Below are positions 8,689-14,893 of a stretch of 64,000 nt of DNA, in pieces. Below the pieces are notes generated by a model. It made no database searches and was not told the DNA's origin. It saw nothing but the letters and a program-made list of their open reading frames with translations. Positions within the stretch are counted from its first letter, which is position 1, and each line of letters opens with the position of its first letter. The position numbers and the translations under genes were made by a program. Source of the DNA: JACTMZ01 sp044359955 (GTDB taxonomy: Bacteria > Verrucomicrobiota > Verrucomicrobiia > Chthoniobacterales > JACTMZ01); NCBI GenBank assembly GCA_044359955.1, contig JBIKLF010000002.1, positions 124,001 through 188,000 on the forward strand, given 5' to 3'.

Positions 8689-10020
8689 ATGTTTTCCCGC
8701 CTCTCCGACAAATTGCAGGATGTCTTCAAAGACCTCCGCGGGCATGGCCGCATCAGTGAGGCGAACGTCAACGATGCCCTCCGCGAAGTGCGGCTTGCTC
8801 TGCTCGAGGCTGATGTGCATTTCAAGGTGGCCAAGGACTTCATCGCACGGGTCAAAGAAAAAGCCCTCGGCGAGGAAGTGCTACGCAGCGTCACGCCCGG
8901 CCAGCAGATCGTCAAAATCTTCCACGATGAATTGGCCGCGCTGCTCGGCGGTGCTGCCGCGCCTCTCAACCTCGGACCGCAGGCCCGCATTCTTGTCGTC
9001 GGTCTGAACGGCGCGGGTAAAACAACCACCTGCGCCAAGCTCGCCGCCTGGCTCAAGAAAAACGGCCGCACGCCCGTGCTCATCGCCTGCGATTTGCAAC
9101 GTCCGGCCGCCATCGACCAGCTGGCCACCCTGGCCGCACAGATCGACGTGCCCATGTATCGTCCGGAACCCGGCGAAAAGAACGTCCTGCGCGTGGTGCG
9201 CGCCGGCATGGAGTGGGCCAAGGCGCAGGGGCACAACGTGGAAATTTATGACACCGCCGGCCGTCAGGATCTCGACGAGGAATTGATCGGTGAGCTGCGC
9301 AAGGTGAAAGACCTGGTCCAACCGAACGAAAGCCTCCTTGTCTGCGATGCCGCGACCGGACAGCAGGCGGTCGGCGTGGCCGAAAAATTCCACGGCGGGG
9401 TCGGAGTGACCGGCCTCATCCTGACCAAACTTGACGGCGACGCGCGGGGCGGGGCGGCCTTGTCCTTGCGCGAGGTGACCGGTCAGCCGGTCAAATTTGC
9501 GGGCACGGGGGAAAAGGTGGACGCCTTCGAGGTGTTTCATCCGGACCGCATGGCCGGCCGGATCCTCGGGATGGGGGACGTGGTCAGCCTGGTGGAAAAA
9601 GCGGCGGAAAATTTCGAGGTGGAAGATGCAGCCCGTTTGGAAGCGCGGATGCGCGGCGGTAATTTCGACCTCAATGACTTCCTCGAGCAGTTCAAAATGC
9701 TCCGCAAGATGGGTCCGCTCGAGAATCTCCTTGGACTCATCCCCGGTATGGATAAGGTGAAGTCGCCCGGGGTTGACGAGAAACAGATGCGTCGGGTGGA
9801 GGCCATCGTCCTCTCCATGACGCCCGGCGAGCGGTCGCGGCCCGAGGTTCTCAATGCCCGGCGCCGCCAACGCATCGCGCGGGGCAGCGGGACGACGGTC
9901 ACCGAGGTGAACAGCCTCCTGCTGCGGTTCTCGGACATGAGAAAACTCATGAAAAAGCCCGGCAAACTGAAAAAAATGATGGCAAGGGCAGGCGGTATGG
10001 GCATGCTTGGCCGCAACTAA
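8689..10020 (+). CDS. ffh: Signal recognition particle GTPase Ffh (SRP54)
   Basis: 443-aa GTPase that binds 4.5S RNA and emerging signal sequences and delivers ribosomes to FtsY at the membrane. The N domain helical bundle (about 1-90) is followed by the G domain with G1 GLNGAGKTTTCAKLA (about 104-118), G3 DTAGRQDLDEEL and G4 TKLDGDARGG. The methionine-rich M domain begins after ILGMGDVVSLVEKA and ends in KKMMARAGGMGMLGRN. Length is as usual. It heads a block with rpsP and khpA, a common bacterial gene order. No SRP RNA gene was recognised nearby. Confidence 0.97.
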   Translation: MFSRLSDKLQDVFKDLRGHGRISEANVNDALREVRLALLEADVHFKVAKDFIARVKEKALGEEVLRSVTPGQQIVKIFHDELAALLGGAAAPLNLGPQARILVVGLNGAGKTTTCAKLAAWLKKNGRTPVLIACDLQRPAAIDQLATLAAQIDVPMYRPEPGEKNVLRVVRAGMEWAKAQGHNVEIYDTAGRQDLDEELIGELRKVKDLVQPNESLLVCDAATGQQAVGVAEKFHGGVGVTGLILTKLDGDARGGAALSLREVTGQPVKFAGTGEKVDAFEVFHPDRMAGRILGMGDVVSLVEKAAENFEVEDAARLEARMRGGNFDLNDFLEQFKMLRKMGPLENLLGLIPGMDKVKSPGVDEKQMRRVEAIVLSMTPGERSRPEVLNARRRQRIARGSGTTVTEVNSLLLRFSDMRKLMKKPGKLKKMMARAGGMGMLGRN

Positions 10021-10030
10021 CGAATAATCT

Positions 10031-10288
10031 ATGGCAACGGCAATCAGACTCCGCCGCGAAGGCACCCGCAACAGCCCCTACTACAAAGTGGTAGTGGCCG
10101 ACAAGCGCAGCCCCCGCGACGGCAAATTCCTCGAAATCCTCGGCAACTACGATCCGAAGAAACCCGGCATGAACTACAAGGTCAACGTCGACCGCATCGA
10201 CCACTGGGTGAAAAACGGCGCACAGATGTCCGACACTGTGCGCAGCATCGTCAAGAAGGCACGCGCGGCCGCGACTCAGGCCGCCTGA
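10031..10288 (+). CDS. rpsP: 30S ribosomal protein S16 (bS16)
   Basis: 85-aa ribosomal protein needed for 30S assembly. The sequence ATAIRLRREGTRNSPYYKVV followed by VADKRSPRDGKFLEILGNYDP is the diagnostic S16 N-terminus. The C-terminal extension is short (VRSIVKKARAAATQAA). It begins 10 bp after ffh and ends 11 bp before khpA, so the three genes are very probably co-transcribed. Confidence 0.97.
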   Translation: MATAIRLRREGTRNSPYYKVVVADKRSPRDGKFLEILGNYDPKKPGMNYKVNVDRIDHWVKNGAQMSDTVRSIVKKARAAATQAA

Positions 10289-10299
10289 CCTCACCCCTC

Positions 10300-10530
10300 A
10301 TGGAGGAATTCCTCAACTTCGTCTTGCGCCGCCTCGCCGGCCATCCCGACGAGGTTTTCCTCGCGCATGCCGCGGTGGACGGCAAAGACATCTACACCGT
10401 GCAAGCTCGGCAGACCGACCTGCCCCGCATCATCGGCAAACGCGGCCAGACCATCCACGCCATCCGCAGCCTCCTCGACGCCGGCGCGGCCAAGCACGGG
10501 GGCAAGGTGCGCTTGGTCGTTCCCGATTGA
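10300..10530 (+). CDS. khpA: KH-domain RNA-binding protein KhpA
   Basis: 76-aa protein made of one type-II KH domain. The RNA-contact GxxG loop is GKRG in RIIGKRGQTIHAIRSLLDAG (about residues 45-64). KhpA, formerly YlqC, is usually encoded next to rpsP, as here, and acts with KhpB in RNA regulation of cell size and division in Gram-positive bacteria. Its role in this lineage is inferred from family and position. Confidence 0.93.
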   Translation: MEEFLNFVLRRLAGHPDEVFLAHAAVDGKDIYTVQARQTDLPRIIGKRGQTIHAIRSLLDAGAAKHGGKVRLVVPD

Positions 10531-10534
10531 TCCC

Positions 10535-10720
10535 GTGAAATTTTTTTCCGTGCTCCTCGCCGCCGCGGGACTCTTCGCCGTCTCCTGCGAACGCATCCCT
10601 CCCTCGGTCAGCATTCCCGGCTACGAGAAAAAGAAAGCCGCCGAAGAAAAAACCGAAGCCAAACCCCTCGGCACCGCGGAAAATCCGCCCGAGTTTTTTC
10701 CTCCTGATTCCGCCCGGTAG
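10535..10720 (+). CDS. Small lipoprotein of unknown function
   Basis: 61 aa from the GTG at 10535. The start VKFFSVLLAAAGLFAVSCER is a classical lipoprotein signal with a lipobox ending in Cys-18, followed by a charged tail (EKKKAAEEKTEAKPLGTAEN). The mature part is only about 44 residues and has no recognised domain. It starts four bases after khpA stops. The same frame is open further upstream, but that stretch overlaps khpA and has no signal sequence. Membrane anchoring is predicted; function is unknown. Confidence 0.65.
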   Translation: MKFFSVLLAAAGLFAVSCERIPPSVSIPGYEKKKAAEEKTEAKPLGTAENPPEFFPPDSAR

Positions 10721-10727
10721 GCAAAAA

Positions 10728-10788
10728 GTAGAAGCGGCGTCCCCGCCGCTTAACCTCGGACGACAAGCGGCGGGGACGCCGCTTCTAC
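10728..10788. repeat. 61-bp GTAG-footed REP hairpin, third copy
   Basis: Same family as the two copies flanking the RAYT gene, with fully complementary arms (GTAGAAGCGGCGTCCCCGCC and its inverse) and a slightly different loop (AACCTCGGACGAC). It lies directly after the small lipoprotein gene. It shows that the element has moved or been copied away from the RAYT gene. Confidence 0.9.
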
Positions 10789-10794
10789 TCTTAA

Positions 10795-10820
10795 AGACGA
10801 TCGCCCGGCGGCGATCGTCT
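10795..10820. terminator. Perfect 11-bp hairpin before dgkA
   Basis: AGACGATCGCC pairs completely with GGCGATCGTCT across a CGGC loop. It stands six bases after the third REP copy and about 40 bp before dgkA. There is no T-run, so it could be a Rho-independent-like terminator for the ffh block or another palindromic element placed in tandem. Confidence 0.45.
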
Positions 10821-10859
10821 CTACCGCGCTACGCTGGCCCTGTGCTATAGTTTGTGATT

Positions 10860-11225
10860 ATGACGAACCATCGTGGCTTTTTCTCCCGCGAAGCGGACAG
10901 CTTCGCCTGCTCTTTTCGCGGCATCGCCGCGCTGCTCAAAAGCGAGGTTCACGCCCGCATTCATCTCGCGGCGACCATCGCCGTGCTCGCTCTCGGTTGG
11001 TGGTTGGACATCACTGCCGGCGAATGGATGGCCGTTGTCCTCTCGATCGGTCTGGTCTGGACCGCCGAAGCGCTCAACACCGCCATCGAATACGTCGCCG
11101 ACCTTGCGCATCCCGACGAACACCCGGAAGTGAAAAAACTCAAAGACCTAGCCGCCGCGGGCGTGCTGTTTGCCTCCGTCGCCGCCCTCGTTGTCGGCCT
11201 GATTGTTTTCGGGCCGCGCATTTAA
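10860..11225 (+). CDS. dgkA: Diacylglycerol/undecaprenol kinase family protein
   Basis: 121 aa from the ATG at 10860; a GTG two codons earlier is possible. Three membrane helices (IHLAATIAVLALGWWLDI, GEWMAVVLSIGLVWTAEALN, AGVLFASVAALVVGLIVF) and the family motif EALNTAIEYVADL match prokaryotic DgkA-type lipid kinases (PF01219). E. coli DgkA phosphorylates diacylglycerol, whereas many homologues use undecaprenol to recycle cell-wall carrier lipid. The substrate here cannot be told from sequence. Confidence 0.88.
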   Translation: MTNHRGFFSREADSFACSFRGIAALLKSEVHARIHLAATIAVLALGWWLDITAGEWMAVVLSIGLVWTAEALNTAIEYVADLAHPDEHPEVKKLKDLAAAGVLFASVAALVVGLIVFGPRI

Positions 11226-11370
11226 GCAAGTTAAGGTTGGTTTCGGCGCCGGGGACGGATTGTTAGTCTTCCGTCGCTCTTTGTTTTCTGCGAATGAGGC
11301 GCGATGCCGGCCGCCTGCGCTGCATCGCGGCTACCAACCAGTCACCCGCCACACGACACTTCTCCTCTTC

Positions 11371-11700
11371 ATGCCCTACCTCTACCTCGCTATCGCCATC
11401 TTGGCGGAAGTTATTGCCACCTCTTCACTCAAGGCCACCAATGGCTTCACCCGCTGGATGCCTTCCCTGATCGTCGCCCTCGGATACGGGGTGGCTTTTT
11501 ATTTTCTCTCGCTCACTTTGCGGACCATGTCCGTGGGCATCGCCTACGCCATTTGGTGCGGTGCCGGCATCGTTCTCGTCGCGCTCATTTCATGGCTCGT
11601 GCTGGGGCAAAAACTCGACGCTCCGGCCGTGGCGGGGATGGCCCTGATCATCGCCGGCGTCGTGGTGATCAACACGTTCTCCAAGAGCGTGTCGCACTGA
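11371..11700 (+). CDS. Small multidrug resistance (SMR) family transporter
   Basis: 109 aa with four transmembrane helices. The start YLYLAIAILAEVIATSSLKA contains the essential glutamate of helix 1 (E13, equivalent to EmrE Glu14), which alternately binds protons and cationic substrate. TM4 is VAGMALIIAGVVVINTF. EmrE-type proteins work as antiparallel dimers exporting quaternary cations; some relatives export guanidinium. A 145-bp gap precedes the gene, and I saw no guanidine riboswitch signature there. Converges on the sod gene 13 bp downstream. Confidence 0.9.
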   Translation: MPYLYLAIAILAEVIATSSLKATNGFTRWMPSLIVALGYGVAFYFLSLTLRTMSVGIAYAIWCGAGIVLVALISWLVLGQKLDAPAVAGMALIIAGVVVINTFSKSVSH

Positions 11701-11713
11701 AGCGGGCGCGGAT

Positions 11714-12406
11714 TTACTTTTTTGCCTCGGCGTATTGGCCGGCCACGTAGTCCCAGTTGACCACGTTCCACCAGGCATCGATATACTCCCCGCGGCGGTT
11801 CTGGTTTTTCAGGTAGTAAGCGTGTTCCCAGACGTCGAGGCCGAGGAGGGGTTTGCCGCCGTTCATCAGCGGGCTGTCCTGGTTGGGTGATGTTTCGATG
11901 ACCATCTCGCCGTCGGGGGTGATGGTCAGCCAGGCCCAGCCGCTGCCGAAAACCCGCAGGGCAGCGGCGCTGAATTCCTTTTTGAATTCCTCGAAACTTC
12001 CGAAGGATTCATTGATCGCTTCGGCCAGCTCGCCGGAAGGTGCCCCCCCGCCGTCCGGTTTCATCATCAGCCAGAAGAGCGAGTGGTTGGCATGGCCGCC
12101 GGCGTTGTTGCGCAGGGCGGTGCGGATTTCCTCGGGCACTTCATCGAGGTGCGCCACCAATTCCCACACGGTCATTTTGGCAAGGTCGGGATGCCCGGCC
12201 AGCGCTTTGTTGGCGTTGTTCACGTAGGCCGCGTGGTGCTTGTTGTGGTGGATTTTCATCGTCTCGGTGTCGACGTGCGGCTCCAGCGCGTCGTAGGCGT
12301 AGGGCAGTTCCGGCAGGGTGAAGGGACCGGTGGGGGCGGGGTCGGCGGCGTGGAGCGCGGAAACCAACGGAAGGACGGCGGCAAGGAGGACGGATAGCTT
12401 TTTCAT
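11714..12406 (-). CDS. Exported Fe/Mn superoxide dismutase
   Basis: 230 aa. MKKLSVLLAAVLPLVSALHA is a Sec signal peptide, so the enzyme probably works outside the cytoplasm, which is unusual for the Fe/Mn family. The catalytic part starts with FTLPELPYAYDALEP. The metal ligands are in IHHNKHHAAYV, HANHSLFW and the C-terminal DVWEHAYYLKNQNRR. It converts superoxide to peroxide and oxygen. Metal choice, Fe or Mn, cannot be decided by eye. An upstream in-frame ATG at 12415 would add three residues. Confidence 0.93.
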   Translation of the reverse strand: MKKLSVLLAAVLPLVSALHAADPAPTGPFTLPELPYAYDALEPHVDTETMKIHHNKHHAAYVNNANKALAGHPDLAKMTVWELVAHLDEVPEEIRTALRNNAGGHANHSLFWLMMKPDGGGAPSGELAEAINESFGSFEEFKKEFSAAALRVFGSGWAWLTITPDGEMVIETSPNQDSPLMNGGKPLLGLDVWEHAYYLKNQNRRGEYIDAWWNVVNWDYVAGQYAEAKK

Positions 12407-12516
12407 GACCGCCATGCGATCACTGTAGGGGCGTCGAGGCAAGCCGGGAGGGCTGATTGACTTGGTCGCCGCCTCCATTACGCTGGCGCTGGGGCCCGGA
12501 TCGGGTGCCTTGGTTC

Positions 12517-14250
12517 ATGAAGCACGTCCTTTTTATCTGCACTGGAAATGTCTGCCGCAGCCCGATGGCCGAGGGCCTCCTGCGGCACATGGCCGGCGAC
12601 CGGGTCAAAGTCGCCTCGGCCGGCCTCGGCGCCGGCCATGGCCAGCCGCCCAGCGCCCATGCCATCGAGGTCTTGGGCAAAGAGGGCATCGATATTACGG
12701 ATATCCGCAGTCAACCGGTCAGCCCGCATTTGTTGCAGCGGGCCGACTACATTTTCACCATGACGCGGGATCATCTGGATATGCTTCTGCTTCTTTATCC
12801 CGAAATGGCGTCGAAAACCCGCCTCCTGCGCTTCGACGAGGCAGCCAAGGGCGGCCGCGCAGACGTAACAGATCCCATCGGAGGCACGCGTGAGACCTAT
12901 GAGTCCTGCAAAACGGATATCAAGCGCGCCATGTCCCATGTTATACCGCTCATTACCGCAGAGAAAAACACCATGAACACCGCCACCCCAACCCGGACGT
13001 CCTACGAGCCTTCGGACATCGCCGCCATCGAGGAAACCGACCCGGCCATTGCCGCCGCCATCCACGATGAAGAGCGCCGTCAGTTCGAGAACATCGAGCT
13101 CATTGCTTCCGAAAATTTCACCAGCCGCGCCGTGCGCGAGGCGCAGGGATCCGCGCTGACCAACAAATATGCCGAGGGTTATCCCGGTCGGCGCTGGTAT
13201 GGTGGTTGCGAGCATGTTGACGTGGTCGAGTCGCTGGCCATCGAACGGGCCAAGGAACTTTTCGGGGCCGAGCATGCCAACGTGCAACCGCACAGCGGCA
13301 GCCAGGCGAACACCGCGGTCTATTTCTCCGCGTTGGCCATTGGCGACCGGATCCTCACCATGGACCTCGCCCACGGCGGGCATCTCACCCACGGGCACAA
13401 GGCGAATTTTTCGGGAAAACTTTATGAGGTTGTCCATTACGGCGTGGGCCGCGAGACGGGGACGATCGACTATGACGCACTGGCCAAGCTGGCCGGAGAA
13501 TGCCGTCCAAAGATGATCACCGCCGGAGCCTCCGCCTACCCGCGGATCATCGATTTCCCGCGCATGCGTGAGATCGCCGATGCGGTCGGGGCGCTGCTCT
13601 TCGTCGACATGGCCCATATCGCGGGACTCGTGGCGGGCGGCGCCCATCCCAGCCCGGTGCCGTATGCCGATTTTGTCACCAGCACGACGCACAAAAGCCT
13701 GCGCGGTCCGCGATCGGGTGTGATTTTGTGCAAGGCGCAATACGCGAAGTCGATCGACGCCCAGGTGTTCCCCGGCGTGCAGGGCGGACCGCTTATGCAC
13801 GTCATTGCGGCCAAGGCGATCTGCTTTCACGAGGCCCTCCAGCCGGCCTTCCGAGCCTACGCGGCGCAAGTCGTGGCCAACGCCAAAGCTCTGGCCGCCC
13901 GTCTCTCCATGCTCGGATACACCATTGTGTCCGGCGGCACGGAGAACCACGTGCTCCTCGTCGACCTCCGCCCCGCGGGGATCAACGGCAAGGAAGCGCA
14001 GGAGACCCTCGATCTGGCCGGCATCACGGTGAACAAGAACGCCATTCCGTTCGACACCGAGCCGATCATGAAGACCGGAGGCATTCGCATCGGCACCCCG
14101 GCCATGACGACCCGCGGGATGAGGGAAGAGGAAATGATGGAAATCGCCGACCTGATTCACGCCGCGTTGCAGCAGTCCGGGAATCCGCAGGAACTCGAGC
14201 GGCTCAAAAGCCGGGTCCACGCCTTCACCTCGCAGTTTCCTTTGCCGTAA
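12517..14250 (+). CDS. glyA: Low-molecular-weight protein phosphatase fused to serine hydroxymethyltransferase
   Basis: One uninterrupted 577-aa frame. Residues 1-150 are a complete LMW-PTP/arsenate-reductase-like domain: the P-loop CTGNVCRS (C-x5-R) near residue 8 and the general-acid motif VTDPIGG near residue 128. From about residue 153 the sequence is full-length SHMT: QFENIELIASENF, the YAEGYPGRRWYGG region, and the PLP lysine in STTHKSLRGPRSG. SHMT interconverts serine and glycine and charges tetrahydrofolate. An ATG at 12973 (MNTATPTRTSYEPSD) is where a free-standing GlyA would begin, but only a weak purine stretch precedes it and no stop separates the domains. The phosphatase has Val at the position that is Thr in arginine phosphatase YwlE. 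One fused protein, or two products by internal initiation, both remain possible. Confidence 0.92.
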   Translation: MKHVLFICTGNVCRSPMAEGLLRHMAGDRVKVASAGLGAGHGQPPSAHAIEVLGKEGIDITDIRSQPVSPHLLQRADYIFTMTRDHLDMLLLLYPEMASKTRLLRFDEAAKGGRADVTDPIGGTRETYESCKTDIKRAMSHVIPLITAEKNTMNTATPTRTSYEPSDIAAIEETDPAIAAAIHDEERRQFENIELIASENFTSRAVREAQGSALTNKYAEGYPGRRWYGGCEHVDVVESLAIERAKELFGAEHANVQPHSGSQANTAVYFSALAIGDRILTMDLAHGGHLTHGHKANFSGKLYEVVHYGVGRETGTIDYDALAKLAGECRPKMITAGASAYPRIIDFPRMREIADAVGALLFVDMAHIAGLVAGGAHPSPVPYADFVTSTTHKSLRGPRSGVILCKAQYAKSIDAQVFPGVQGGPLMHVIAAKAICFHEALQPAFRAYAAQVVANAKALAARLSMLGYTIVSGGTENHVLLVDLRPAGINGKEAQETLDLAGITVNKNAIPFDTEPIMKTGGIRIGTPAMTTRGMREEEMMEIADLIHAALQQSGNPQELERLKSRVHAFTSQFPLP

Positions 14251-14265
14251 GCCATTCCTCGGTAG

Positions 14266-14286
14266 GGTCCGCGGGACCAGCGGACC
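14266..14286 (+). terminator. Hairpin downstream of glyA
   Basis: GGTCCGC and GCGGACC enclose a 7-base loop, 16 bp after the glyA stop, and are preceded by GGTAG. A short T-poor tail follows, so termination is a positional inference. The arms match the palindrome at 233-252. Confidence 0.4.
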
Positions 14287-14344
14287 GCGGCCTCTGGCAG
14301 GAACGGGCCCCTCACCCGGTATTATCGATTGCCTCAGTCCATCT

Positions 14345-14361
14345 TTGAGACTAAGTCTCAA
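14345..14361. promoter_or_regulatory. Candidate Fur-type operator upstream of feoA
   Basis: TTGAGACTAAGTCTCAA is a perfect 8-1-8 inverted repeat ending 12 bp before the first feoA ATG. Its layout matches the 7-1-7 Fur-family box (TGA...TCA halves with a central unpaired base), and the genes behind it are ferrous-iron uptake genes. Binding in iron-replete cells and repression of feoAAB is inferred; no 35/-10 pair could be assigned securely. Confidence 0.7.
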
Positions 14362-14373
14362 GTAGTGAAATTT

Positions 14374-14643
14374 ATGGATCGGCCAACGACATTCAGTCTG
14401 GAGCACAGCCCCCGCCGGGTGAGTAATCGGGTGGTTTCTTTGGATGACAACAATGAATGGGCCAAGCACCTCCGGCGCGTTGGTTTCCATGAGGGCGTCG
14501 AAGTCGAGGTGCTCTCGGGCCGCGATCCCGTCCTGGTCCGTTGCCAAAACAGCTGTGTCGCCCTGCGTCGTTGCATGTTGGGTTGCGTGCAGGTCTGTGC
14601 CCTGCAGAAAGCGCAGGGCCGGACGTCCTCCGCCGCGCAATGA
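14374..14643 (+). CDS. feoA: FeoA-domain protein (first of two)
   Basis: 89 aa from the ATG at 14374; a GTG three codons upstream is an alternative. SH3-like FeoA fold: LDDNNEWAKHLRRVGFHEGVEVEVLSG followed by DPVLVRCQNSCVALRRCMLGCV. It differs from ordinary FeoA in a cysteine-rich C-terminus (four Cys in about 20 residues), which might bind metal. FeoA assists or regulates the FeoB ferrous-iron channel. It is the first gene after the Fur-type palindrome and overlaps the next feoA by ATGA. Confidence 0.85.
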   Translation: MDRPTTFSLEHSPRRVSNRVVSLDDNNEWAKHLRRVGFHEGVEVEVLSGRDPVLVRCQNSCVALRRCMLGCVQVCALQKAQGRTSSAAQ

Positions 14644-14882
14644 GCGGGGAAATTTGTCCGCTGGCTGCCTTGCGGGCCGGCGAGGTTGGCCTCGTCCAAC
14701 CCGGAGTTCCCGAACATCCGGCGGTGCAGCGCTTGCTGGCCATGGGGCTTTTGCCGGGCACGCCGGTGGCGGTCATTCAAGTGGCCCCGCTGGGTGACCC
14801 GATGGAAATCGAATTCGGCGGCCTGCGCCTGAGTCTGCGCAAAAGTGATGCGGCGGCCGTGCCAGTCATGCGGTTGGGCTGA
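14640..14882 (+). CDS. feoA: FeoA-domain protein (second of two)
   Basis: 80 aa. Classic FeoA pattern: PLAALRAGEVGLVQPG, then VQRLLAMGLLPGTPVAVIQ and a closing strand GDPMEIEFGGLRLSLRKSDA. The start ATG overlaps the stop of the upstream feoA (ATGA), so translation is probably coupled. It ends 11 bp before feoB. It is closer to typical FeoA than the first, cysteine-rich copy, so this is the more likely direct FeoB partner. Confidence 0.9.
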   Translation: MSGEICPLAALRAGEVGLVQPGVPEHPAVQRLLAMGLLPGTPVAVIQVAPLGDPMEIEFGGLRLSLRKSDAAAVPVMRLG

Positions 14883-14893
14883 GCGGGCGCAGC

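Noticed and set aside
11226..11370. Guanidine riboswitch before the SMR transporter
   Set aside because: SMR genes can be under such control, but I found no ACGR hairpin pair or other class signature in these 145 bases.
12478..14640. 720-codon minus-strand frame opposite the phosphatase-GlyA gene
   Set aside because: It spans the coding strands of glyA and feoA and has no domain; both real genes have full motif sets.
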